Shown: piece by piece, positions 6,634 through 14,269 of the stretch
Layout of the letters: every line of letters begins with the position of its first letter
Position numbering within the stretch: position 1 is the stretch's first letter
Assembly: GCA_002479145.1 (NCBI GenBank)
Contig: DLLX01000002.1
Location: forward strand, 1 to 32,230
Direction: 5' to 3'
DNA from: Prevotella sp. UBA7551
GTDB taxonomy: Bacteria > Bacteroidota > Bacteroidia > Bacteroidales > Bacteroidaceae
Length of the DNA: 32,230 nt
Notes under the pieces: generated by a model
Seen by the model: the letters and a program-made list of their open reading frames with translations, nothing else
Told to the model about the DNA's origin: nothing
Database searches by the model: none
Made by a program: the position numbers and the translations under genes

Positions 6634-8357
6634 GAGAAGTGCCCATCGGCTATGCCCCTGCACGCCGGAAGGTGGAAGAGTTTCTCGGGAAACGCACCTT
6701 GCGACTGGACAAAGTGGACTACTACGAGGCCATCTACCCCCGCGGGGGTGACGAGATGCTGGCCGTAGGGGGGCTGTTGGGCGACTCCATCCGCTGCATT
6801 GCCGTGAAAGAGGGCATGGAGGACGAACACCTGGCCAACTGGCTGGTGTCCCATCTGATGGTCATCGTGCAACGACGGGGCTACCCCACGGTGAAAGTAT
6901 TCACCAAACCGAGCAACAAGGCCATCTTTGAGAGCCTTGCCTTCGAGACATTGGCTGAGACGGGAAGCGTAGTTTTCATGGAAAACAGCCAGATGCCACT
7001 GAGGGATTATCTGCTCAGTCTGGAGAAACTGGCGCGCCCTGGCAAGTCGGGCGTGATCGTGATGAACTGCAATCCATTCACCCTTGGACACCGATATCTC
7101 ATTGAGGAGGCTTCCAAGCAAGTCGACAACCTGTATATTATCCCCCTGAAGGAAAACAACCGCAACTTCAACTATGATGAGCGGCGTGAGATGATAGCCC
7201 TCGGAACAGCCGATTTGGCCAATGTGACCGTATGTGAGGGAAGCGCTTACGCCATTTCTCAGGCCACATTCCCCACCTATTTCCTAAAACAGCTCGACAA
7301 GGCCTCGGAAAACCAGATCGAACTGGACTTGCAGATGTTTGTTCACTATCTGGCTCCCGCACTGGGAGCAACGGTGCGCTTCGTCGGATCGGAGCCGTTT
7401 GATCCGCTGACCCGCCGATACAACGAGCTGATGGCCGAACTATTGCCAAAAAGTGGCATTGAGGTCGTGTTGATAGAGCGCAAGGACTTGGATGGAAATC
7501 CCATCAGTGCGTCGCGCATACGCGCCTTCATCGAGAACAATAAGATGCATGCGGCCATGCAATTGGTGCCGCCCACAACGCAACCTTTTATCCTTGCGAA
7601 GTTTGCTGTAGATGCTTTGCAGAAGGAACTTGACACTACTCCGAAGCCGGGACTGGTCGACAAGGACAACTCGGGAGCTCACACAGACATGGATTACATT
7701 CTCATGGAGCGCAGCATCGGCGCCCTGCGACCCTATTTCGTCAAGTTGGCGCAACTCGGAATGCGGGCGGACACGCTCACCACGCAAGACGTGCAGCGCA
7801 TCGGAATGGAAGCAGAGGCTGCCATGTTGAAGACGACCCATGGAGTGAACACCCATCGCGGCGCATTGTTTGCGCTGGGCATTACCGTAGCTGCTGCCAT
7901 GTGGCTGTACCAACACGAGGAACATGAGGTGCGGAAGGAGAGTCTGCGGCATCTGATTTCGAAGATAGCGGCCGGATTTAAGCCCTCCGCCCACACGCAT
8001 GGGGCAGAAGTCATGGCCAAGAACCATGTGAAGGGCGCACGAGAGAGTGCCATTGAGGGCTACCCCGAGCTGTTTGAGACCTGGGGACCCTACTACCGCG
8101 CACTGCGGGAGGACCCCTATCGCGCCCACCGCACGCTGCTAAAGATCATGTCGATGCTTCAAGACACCAACATCTACTACCGCACGGACGCCGAGACGGC
8201 TGAGCTGGTACGCCAATCAAGCAGCATGTTGCTGCAACGGTTCTCCATCAATGCGCTCCGTGATGCCGACGCAGAGTTCATCCGTCACAACATTTCGCCT
8301 GGAGGTTGCGCCGATATGCTATCGCTGACAATACTAATCAATGCGATTCTGAAATAG
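6612..8357 (+). CDS. Fused citrate lyase ligase (CitC) and triphosphoribosyl-dephospho-CoA synthase (CitG)
   Basis: A 581-aa two-enzyme fusion. Residues 1-130 resemble the acetyltransferase-like N-domain of CitC. Residues 145-320 are the CitC nucleotidyltransferase, with the (H/T)xGH-type motif NPFTLGH (154-160) and ISASRIR (298-304). This half acetylates holo-CitD with acetate and ATP. Residues 320-581 are CitG, which makes 2'-(5''-triphosphoribosyl)-3'-dephospho-CoA from ATP and dephospho-CoA; its motifs are KPGLVDKDNSGAH (345-357), GVNTHRGALF (411-420), GARESAIEGYPEL and, near the C-terminus, SPGGCADML. Each half is close to the normal length of the separate enzyme (CitC about 330-350, CitG about 270-290). 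The start overlaps citX by 22 nt in another frame, consistent with coupling. CitG is known fused to CitX elsewhere; the CitC-CitG arrangement is noteworthy. Confidence 0.9.
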   Translation: MYADYEIREVPIGYAPARRKVEEFLGKRTLRLDKVDYYEAIYPRGGDEMLAVGGLLGDSIRCIAVKEGMEDEHLANWLVSHLMVIVQRRGYPTVKVFTKPSNKAIFESLAFETLAETGSVVFMENSQMPLRDYLLSLEKLARPGKSGVIVMNCNPFTLGHRYLIEEASKQVDNLYIIPLKENNRNFNYDERREMIALGTADLANVTVCEGSAYAISQATFPTYFLKQLDKASENQIELDLQMFVHYLAPALGATVRFVGSEPFDPLTRRYNELMAELLPKSGIEVVLIERKDLDGNPISASRIRAFIENNKMHAAMQLVPPTTQPFILAKFAVDALQKELDTTPKPGLVDKDNSGAHTDMDYILMERSIGALRPYFVKLAQLGMRADTLTTQDVQRIGMEAEAAMLKTTHGVNTHRGALFALGITVAAAMWLYQHEEHEVRKESLRHLISKIAAGFKPSAHTHGAEVMAKNHVKGARESAIEGYPELFETWGPYYRALREDPYRAHRTLLKIMSMLQDTNIYYRTDAETAELVRQSSSMLLQRFSINALRDADAEFIRHNISPGGCADMLSLTILINAILK

Positions 8358-8430
8358 AAGAGAGTGCGTGTTGCTTATATATATTAATGAGAAAACATAA
8401 TTTTATCAAATAACAAAAATCACATCTATT

Positions 8431-10677
8431 ATGGTTGAACTGATCAAACATGGAGTGTATCTACTCGACGGCAATAAGGTTTCTGAGGAAACAACGGGTA
8501 TGCCCGCTCCCGACGAGGCGCGTGAGAACACCATCACCTATGGCATTCTGCGTGCCCATGACGTCAATGGCGGTAAAGGCAAGGAGATGCACATCCGCTT
8601 TGACGCTATGATGTCGCACGACATCACGTACGTAGGTATCATCCAGACGGCCCGCGCCAGTGGGCTGACCAAGTTCCCACTGCCTTACGCCATGACCAAC
8701 TGCCACAATTCTCTGTGCGCCGTCGGCGGCACCATCAACGAGGACGACCACGTCTTTGGCCTTTCTGCAGCAAAGAAATACGGTGGTATCTACGTTCCCG
8801 CCAACCAGGCCGTCATCCATCAGTATGCCCGCGAGGAGATGGTGAAGTGTGGTAACATGATTCTCGGGTCAGACTCCCACACCCGCTATGGCTCACTTGG
8901 CAACATGGGAGTCGGTGAAGGGGGTGGCGAGCTGGTGAAACAGCTCCTCCAAAACACTTGGGACATCAACGCTCCAGAGGTGGTTCTCGTATGGCTTGAG
9001 GGCACACCCCGCCATGGTATTGGCCCCCATGACGTGGCCATATCGCTCGTCAAGGCTGTCTTCGAGAGCGGATTTGTCAAGAACAAGGTGCTGGAGTTTG
9101 CCGGTCCAGGCGTTGCCAACTTGTCGGTCGACTTCCGCAATGGCATCGACGTGATGACCACAGAGACCACTTGCCTCAGCTCCATCTGGATAACGGACGA
9201 CAAGGTGCGCGAGCATTATGAGCTGCATCGCCGCCCCGAGTGCTACAAAGAGCTGCGTCCAGGCAAGGTGGCTTACTATGACAGCATGGTACGCATCGAC
9301 CTTTCCAAGCAAGAATCGATGATAGCGTTGCCTTATCATCCCTCCAACGCCGTGTCCATCCACGAGTTGCAGGCCGACCCAGAGGGTGTTTTGCGCCGTG
9401 TGGAGGAAGACACGAAGCAGCGGTTTGGCAGCAAGGTGCATCCTGACTTGATGAGCAAGATTCGCAACGGCAAGGTTTATGCCGACCAAGGTATCATCGC
9501 TGGCTGCTCCGGAGGAACTTATGAGAACCTCTGCGAGGCCGCTGCCATCCTTCGCGGCAAGTCGGTCGGCAACGATTATTTCACTTGCTCGGCCTACCCT
9601 CAGTCCTCTCCGGTCTATATTGCAGCCAACCGTGCAGGCGTGACCAGCGACCTCATCGAGGCTGGTGTGGTCATCAAGCCCGCCTTCTGCGGGCCATGTT
9701 TCGGTGCTGGAGACGTTCCATCCAACAATGGACTGAGCATCCGACACACCACACGCAACTTCCCCAACCGCGAGGGATCTAAGCCAGGACAAGGCCAAAT
9801 CTCCATGGTCGCACTCATGGACGCACGCAGCATAGCAGCCTCAGCTGCCAATGGAGGAATCATTACCGCCGCAACCGACATCGATTACGAGGCTGACTAC
9901 AAGCCTTACCGCTTCGATGACAAGATCTACGAGCACCGTGTGTACAAAGGATTCGGCAAAGCTGACGCTGAGCAACCCCTCCGCTATGGCCCGAACATCA
10001 AGGACTGGCCGGAGATGTTCCCGATGCAGGAGAACATGCTCGTCGAGCTTGCCGCCGTTATCCACGACCCTGTGACCACGACCGATGAGCTAATACCCTC
10101 CGGTGAGACCTCAAGCTACCGCTCCAACCCCCTCCGCCTGTCGGAGTTTGCCCTCTCCCGCCGCGTGCCAGAGTATGTAGGACGTAGCAAGAAAATTCAG
10201 CAGATGGACCATGAGCGCCGTGCCGGCAATGCTCCCGAGCACATTCTCGCTGCCCTGAAGCAGGTAGATGCCACCGCAGAAAGCACATCTTTCGGCTCTT
10301 GCGTGTTCGCCAACAAGCCCGGCGACGGCTCCGCCCGCGAGCAAGCCGCCTCCTGCCAGAAGGTATTGGGGGGCGATGCCAACATCTGCTATGAGTATGC
10401 CACGAAGCGTTACCGCAGCAACTGTATCAACTGGGGCATCGTTCCGTTCACCATCAGCAAGGACACGGAGTTCAACTATGAGGTCGGCGACATGGTATTC
10501 GTACCCGGAATCCGCAAGGCCATCCTTGAAGGCAAGGAGGAAATCGACGCAAAGGTCATTACCAAGAATGGGGTGAAGCCCATCCATCTGCTCTTTCAGA
10601 ACCTCACGGAGGACGAGCGCGCCATCCTCGCCGATGGCTGCTTGATCAACTATTACAAGGAGCACAACAAGCATTAA
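8431..10677 (+). CDS. Aconitase-family hydratase
   Basis: A 748-aa [4Fe-4S] hydratase of the aconitase superfamily, expected to interconvert citrate and isocitrate given its neighbours. The three cluster cysteines are Cys359 (AGCSGG), Cys420 and Cys423 (CGPCFG). Other active-site stretches are GSDSHT (146-151) and NREGS (446-450). The C-terminal swivel domain carries GDGSAREQAA, corresponding to the substrate-binding loop of classical aconitases. Overall it resembles the roughly 750-aa branch that includes E. coli YbhJ more than AcnA (about 890) or AcnB (about 865). It lies 73 nt after citCG and 112 nt before icd, all on one strand, suggesting co-expression. The substrate assignment rests mainly on context. 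Confidence 0.85.
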   Translation: MVELIKHGVYLLDGNKVSEETTGMPAPDEARENTITYGILRAHDVNGGKGKEMHIRFDAMMSHDITYVGIIQTARASGLTKFPLPYAMTNCHNSLCAVGGTINEDDHVFGLSAAKKYGGIYVPANQAVIHQYAREEMVKCGNMILGSDSHTRYGSLGNMGVGEGGGELVKQLLQNTWDINAPEVVLVWLEGTPRHGIGPHDVAISLVKAVFESGFVKNKVLEFAGPGVANLSVDFRNGIDVMTTETTCLSSIWITDDKVREHYELHRRPECYKELRPGKVAYYDSMVRIDLSKQESMIALPYHPSNAVSIHELQADPEGVLRRVEEDTKQRFGSKVHPDLMSKIRNGKVYADQGIIAGCSGGTYENLCEAAAILRGKSVGNDYFTCSAYPQSSPVYIAANRAGVTSDLIEAGVVIKPAFCGPCFGAGDVPSNNGLSIRHTTRNFPNREGSKPGQGQISMVALMDARSIAASAANGGIITAATDIDYEADYKPYRFDDKIYEHRVYKGFGKADAEQPLRYGPNIKDWPEMFPMQENMLVELAAVIHDPVTTTDELIPSGETSSYRSNPLRLSEFALSRRVPEYVGRSKKIQQMDHERRAGNAPEHILAALKQVDATAESTSFGSCVFANKPGDGSAREQAASCQKVLGGDANICYEYATKRYRSNCINWGIVPFTISKDTEFNYEVGDMVFVPGIRKAILEGKEEIDAKVITKNGVKPIHLLFQNLTEDERAILADGCLINYYKEHNKH

Positions 10678-10692
10678 GACCAAAAAGTGAAA

Positions 10693-10727
10693 CAGGAGCG
10701 GGCGGCGCCGTGCCATGCCCGCCCCTG
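10693..10727 (+). promoter_or_regulatory. Intercistronic GC-rich hairpin between the aconitase gene and icd
   Basis: CAGG-A-GCGGGC pairs with GCCCGC-C-CCTG around a 13-nt loop, with one mismatch. It has no T-run, so it is more likely an mRNA-stability or processing element than a terminator. Confidence 0.45.
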
Positions 10728-10789
10728 ACTTCACGTCAGCCATAGAAAGAATCTATCAATAACTAATACAAAGAAATTCCAAAGAAACA

Positions 10790-12004
10790 ATGGAGAAAAT
10801 TCAGATGACCACCCCTATCGTTGAGATGGACGGTGACGAGATGACCCGAATTTTGTGGAAGATGATCAAGGACGAGCTGATATTGCCGTTCGTTGACCTC
10901 AAGAGTGAGTACTACGACCTTGGTCTTCCCTACCGTGATAAGACCAACGACCAGGTCACTATCGACGCAGCCGAGGCCAACAAGAAGTATGGCGTGGCCG
11001 TGAAGTGCGCCACGATCACTCCCAACCTCCAGCGCATGGACGAATACAAGCTCCACCAAATGTGGAAGAGCCCCAACGGTACGATTCGCTCCATCCTCGA
11101 CGGCACGGTGTTCCGCGCGCCCATCCAGCTCCCGAGTATCAAGCCTCAGGTGCGCTGTTGGGAGAAGCCCATCACCATCGCCCGTCACGCTTACGGCGAC
11201 GTTTACAAAGGTGTCGAGATACGTTGCGAAGAGGCTGGCACTGCCAAGCTCGTCTTCGAGGGCGAGAGTGGCAAGAAGGAAGAGGTGATTATCCACAAGT
11301 TCGACGGCCCGGGCATCATCCAAGGCATGCACAATGTCGACAAGTCCATCCGCTCCTTTGCCCACGCCTGCTTCACCTATGCCCTGGATGTGCACCAGGA
11401 TCTCTGGTTCGCCACCAAGGATACCATCTCCAAGAAGTACGACGCACAGTTCCGCATCATCTTCAACGAGGTCTATGAGGAGTGCTACAAGGAGAAGTTT
11501 GAGAAGAACGGCTTGGAGTATTTCTACACGCTCATCGACGATGCCGTAGCCCGCGTGGTACGCAGCAAGGGCGGTTTCATCTGGGCTTGCAAGAACTATG
11601 ACGGCGACGTGATGAGCGACATGATCTCCACCGCCTTCGGTTCTTTGGCCATGATGACTTCCGTCCTCGTCAGTCCGGAGGGCAACTACGAGTATGAGGC
11701 CGCCCACGGCACAGTGACCCGCCACTACTACAAGTACCTCAAGGGCGAGGAAACGTCCACCAACCCCATCGCCACCATCTTCGCATGGAGCGGCGCACTC
11801 CGCAAGCGTGGTGAGAAAGACGGCATCCAAGCCCTCGTCAACTTCGGCAATCAGCTCGAGGGAGCATGCTTCGACACGATGAACAGCGGCGTAGTTACCA
11901 AGGACCTTGTCAACCTCATGGAGGGCGTAGAGGCCCACGCCGTCAACTCGCTCACCTTCATCCAGACCATCCGCAAGCACCTTGAGGAGCGTCTGAGCAA
12001 GTAA
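10790..12004 (+). CDS. icd: NADP-dependent isocitrate dehydrogenase, type II (eukaryote-like)
   Basis: A 404-aa homodimeric-type IDH that interconverts isocitrate and 2-oxoglutarate plus CO2. The sequence belongs to the subfamily shared with human IDH1/2 rather than the E. coli type. Substrate residues fall at the same positions as in human IDH1: Thr77, Ser94, Asn96, Arg100, Arg109 and Arg132 (in ITIARHAYGD). EAAHGTVTRHY and NPIATIFAWSGAL are the C-terminal family signatures, and the former contributes to NADP binding. It is the last gene of the cluster, closed by a strong hairpin at 12027-12074. In anaerobic Bacteroidales this step usually supplies glutamate precursors, but the reaction is reversible. 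Confidence 0.95.
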   Translation: MEKIQMTTPIVEMDGDEMTRILWKMIKDELILPFVDLKSEYYDLGLPYRDKTNDQVTIDAAEANKKYGVAVKCATITPNLQRMDEYKLHQMWKSPNGTIRSILDGTVFRAPIQLPSIKPQVRCWEKPITIARHAYGDVYKGVEIRCEEAGTAKLVFEGESGKKEEVIIHKFDGPGIIQGMHNVDKSIRSFAHACFTYALDVHQDLWFATKDTISKKYDAQFRIIFNEVYEECYKEKFEKNGLEYFYTLIDDAVARVVRSKGGFIWACKNYDGDVMSDMISTAFGSLAMMTSVLVSPEGNYEYEAAHGTVTRHYYKYLKGEETSTNPIATIFAWSGALRKRGEKDGIQALVNFGNQLEGACFDTMNSGVVTKDLVNLMEGVEAHAVNSLTFIQTIRKHLEERLSK

Positions 12005-12026
12005 GCAACTGTCATAAGCTACATAA

Positions 12027-12074
12027 AAGAAGTCCGGCTTCCGTCGCCATTGAGCGATGAAAGCCGGACTTCTT
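12027..12074. terminator. Terminator after icd
   Basis: A perfect 14-bp stem, AAGAAGTCCGGCTT (12027-12040) with AAGCCGGACTTCTT (12061-12074). Inside the 20-nt loop, TCGC/GCGA (12044-12047 with 12054-12057) can extend the fold. The 3' side ends in CTTCTTCTC, moderately U-rich. It lies 23 nt after the icd stop and marks the end of the tricarboxylate cluster. Confidence 0.85.
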
Positions 12075-12723
12075 CTCTATCAACCAGTAGGATGGGGGCT
12101 GAAACTCTATTCCGGCATGAGACCGAAACTGGAAATAACACGCGATGGGAGACAATATTTCCGCCCCTGGTTGTCACCGCTCCTTTCGGCAGCTTGCTGT
12201 CGTAAACGCTTCACCATAGTCCACTATGCCTTCAGCAGTTACGTTACAACCGACACGAGACAGACTGCAACCTGAAACGAAACCTAATGACCGCATCGAC
12301 ATAATAAAGCAAAAACTGTAGCGGTTGACGGGCTACTTTCATCGATGCTTTATACTTTCAAGCCTTCGCATGTGCGCTGAAATATCATGACAAAGCCGTC
12401 GGCCATTTCGATAGGTATGATATGAGCTTGCAATATCGGCTCTTTTGCACAACGAAAGAGCCCCTTTTGCACGATAAAAGGGGCGATATTGCAACGCTTT
12501 TCAGCACCTATTGCCAACTCGTTGACTTTCAAACAGTTGACTAATGCACTGCTGCAGACTTCAGAAAAAGACGGGGTATAATAGATTTTTACAAAAAAGC
12601 GACTTCCCAACTCTGTTTCTCATTCCTGCCAAGGACGTCCCCCACATTGGTTTCCGGGTAGGGATGACATGGGGGAAATGACCACGATGCGCCCCCAGGC
12701 AACCACATCAAGTCGGCCATGGT
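12075..12723. other. Long intergenic region between icd and rnhB
   Basis: About 650 nt without a supported gene, between convergent transcription units. The centre holds four tandem 22-nt repeat units (12428-12515). Two ORFs (72 aa plus at 12057, 86 aa minus at 12350-12610) overlap the terminator and the repeat respectively and show no family features. A loose stem CCCCCA/TGGGGG lies near 12640-12675 on the rnhB 3' side and might be a weak terminator. Confidence 0.6.
12428..12515. repeat. Array of four 22-nt palindromic repeat units (copy A)
   Basis: Four units of exactly 22 nt, each made of two 11-nt halves. Left halves: TTGCAATATCG, CAACGAAAGAG, CGATAAAAGGG, ACGCTTTTCAG. Right halves: GCTCTTTTGCA, CCCCTTTTGCA, GCGATATTGCA, CACCTATTGCC. 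The first three units can fold as a near-perfect three-way junction: outer 11-bp stem 12428-12438/12484-12494, then 7-bp stems 12439-12445/12455-12461 and 12462-12468/12476-12482, with a single unpaired base at the junction. The array at 32167-32230 has the same period and consensus. Confidence 0.75.
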
Positions 12724-13332
12724 TCAGGAAGGAAAGGGGAGCGACAGCTCTCCACCACCGAGAAGGTTGAAGGTTCGGCGGTGGTAGGGGGTGATGCCGT
12801 GCTTGCAGATGGCCTGACGGTGCTTGCGGGTGGGGTAGCCCATGTTGTGCTGCCAGTCATAATCGGGATACTCCTGCGCCAGACGGAGCATGTAGTCGTC
12901 CCGGAAAGTCTTGGCAAGGATGGAGGCCGCGGCGATGGAAAGGTACTTACCGTCGCCCTTGACGATGGTCGCGCAGGGCAGGTTGTGGTAGGGATGGAAG
13001 CGGTTGCCATCGACAATGACCGCCTCGGGGCGCACCTTCAGTTGGTCGAGGGCACGGTGCATGGCGAGGATGGAAGCGTTGAGAATGTTGATTTCGTCTA
13101 TCTCCTTGGGGGTGACGATGCCCACCGCCCACGCCACTGCATCCCTTAGAATCACCTCGCGCAGGGCATAACGCTGCTTGGCGGTGAGCTTCTTGGAGTC
13201 GTTCAACCGCTCGTTGTGGTAGTCATTGGGGAGGATGACGGCGGCGGCATAGACACTTCCTGCCAGACAACCGCGCCCCGCCTCGTCGCATCCCGCCTCT
13301 ATCTTGCCCTCATGATAGTTGTTTTTCAGCAT
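12724..13332 (-). CDS. rnhB: Ribonuclease HII
   Basis: A 202-aa RNase HII that cleaves RNA in RNA-DNA hybrids and starts removal of misincorporated ribonucleotides. The signature CDEAGRGCLAG starts at residue 15, giving catalytic Asp16 and Glu17. Asp108 lies in VIVDGN, and KGDGKYLSIAAASILAK (from about residue 125) completes the active site. Length is normal. It lies 40 nt downstream of cdd on the same strand, so the two are probably co-transcribed. Confidence 0.96.
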   Translation of the reverse strand: MLKNNYHEGKIEAGCDEAGRGCLAGSVYAAAVILPNDYHNERLNDSKKLTAKQRYALREVILRDAVAWAVGIVTPKEIDEINILNASILAMHRALDQLKVRPEAVIVDGNRFHPYHNLPCATIVKGDGKYLSIAAASILAKTFRDDYMLRLAQEYPDYDWQHNMGYPTRKHRQAICKHGITPYHRRTFNLLGGGELSLPFPS

Positions 13333-13372
13333 AACTGCTCCTTATGTGGTGTTCCAAACGTGGGGTGCGCCA

Positions 13373-13852
13373 TCAGCGCATCGCCCCGTCGGAGAAGCTG
13401 AGGGGCATGAGGTCGTGTATGCTCCGCACGACATATACCCCCTTTGTGCCGTAGAGCAGCACGCGGATGTCCTGATGATAGCGGTCCTCTATCTCCAATC
13501 CCACCTGGCGGCAAGCCCCACAGGGCGTGACAGGCACTTCGGTCAGCCCCTTGTCGTTGCTCGCCGCGACGGCCAATGCCACAACCGGCTGGTCGGGATA
13601 GTTGGCCTGTGCGGCAAAGATGGCGGTCCGCTCGGCGCACAAGCCCGACGGGAAGGCGGCGTTCTCCTGGTTGGCCCCGATGACCACATGGCCGTTGTTC
13701 AGTCGCAATGCCGCCCCGACGTGGAAGTGGGAGTAGTTGGCATAGCTGTTATGCGTGGCCTCGATGGCCCGCTGCACGAGTTCTCTGTCCTCCTGGCTCA
13801 GCTCTTCCATGGAGCAGAGTGTCACCTTTGTCTTAATTTCAAGTGCTTTCAT
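13373..13852 (-). CDS. cdd: Cytidine deaminase
   Basis: A 159-aa zinc enzyme that deaminates cytidine and deoxycytidine to uridine and deoxyuridine in pyrimidine salvage. Zinc ligands Cys72 (SGLCAERTA), Cys111 and Cys114 (PCGACRQ) and catalytic Glu74 are all present. NQENAAFPSG (61-70) contributes to ribose binding. It is somewhat longer than the typical 130-135 aa tetrameric form because of an N-terminal extension of about 20 residues. First gene of a probable cdd-rnhB unit, with a -7 element upstream at 13904-13911. Confidence 0.95.
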   Translation of the reverse strand: MKALEIKTKVTLCSMEELSQEDRELVQRAIEATHNSYANYSHFHVGAALRLNNGHVVIGANQENAAFPSGLCAERTAIFAAQANYPDQPVVALAVAASNDKGLTEVPVTPCGACRQVGLEIEDRYHQDIRVLLYGTKGVYVVRSIHDLMPLSFSDGAMR

Positions 13853-13903
13853 ACCCTATATATTTATTTGAATCTTTGATGGAAAGGAAGACCTTTCTCA
13901 CTG

Positions 13904-13911
13904 CAAATCTA
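13904..13911 (-). promoter_or_regulatory. -7 element of the cdd-rnhB promoter
   Basis: Read on the minus strand this is TAGATTTG, a perfect TAnnTTTG match in the common context TCGTAGATTTGC. It gives a leader of about 45 nt before cdd. No clear -33 element is present at the 20-bp spacing. Confidence 0.55.
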
Positions 13912-14226
13912 CGAAAAAAAGGACAAACACCATATCTTTTTGCCCTTTTTCTGACGAGCAAACCGCTATTTACCCACATCGGCCATTGTATCAAGCCGCC
14001 TTCAGCCATTTTGTTTCGTCCCAGATTACCGCTTGTTATGCGCAGGCGGCCACGCCGGTATCGAGGACATGGCGGGCTATGGCAAGACACAGCCGGCAGC
14101 ATAATCCCAAAAGACAGGGTGACAGCTCACGACTATACGCCATTTTTAATAAGGAGAAGGCTGAGTGATAAGCCCAATTTCATCAAACTGTAACAACCGT
14201 AAGGGGGTTAAAAAAGGCATTATGAG

Positions 14227-14234
14227 TAATTTTG
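14227..14234 (+). promoter_or_regulatory. -7 element upstream of the nucleotidase gene
   Basis: TAATTTTG matches TAnnTTTG and lies 35 nt before the start codon. The -33 position holds only a G-run, so the promoter may be weak or activator-dependent. It would drive the nucleotidase-receptor pair. Confidence 0.5.
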
Positions 14235-14269
14235 CAAGCGAAATCAGAACATAAAAAAGTTTTTATCGT

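Larger units (their letters stand above)
13853..14269. other. Divergent intergenic region between cdd and the nucleotidase gene
   Basis: About 417 nt with a promoter element pointing each way, near its two ends. The middle (about 13930-14200) contains no supported gene; overlapping ORFs there have neither a family match nor plausible starts. Confidence 0.6.

Noticed and set aside
10763..11980. 405-aa ORF antisense to icd
   Set aside because: Full overlap with an unmistakable isocitrate dehydrogenase; a codon-bias shadow.
12057..12275. Plus-strand ORF of 72 aa after icd
   Set aside because: Its start codon lies inside the icd terminator stem and the product resembles nothing I recognise.
12350..12610. 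Minus-strand ORF of 86 aa in the icd-rnhB gap
   Set aside because: It is read through the 22-nt repeat array, has no family features, and no start signal. Translated repeats of this kind easily produce spurious ORFs.
13843..14193. Plus-strand ORF of 116 aa between cdd and the nucleotidase gene
   Set aside because: It starts inside the cdd coding region on the opposite strand, crosses the cdd promoter, and shows no family resemblance.
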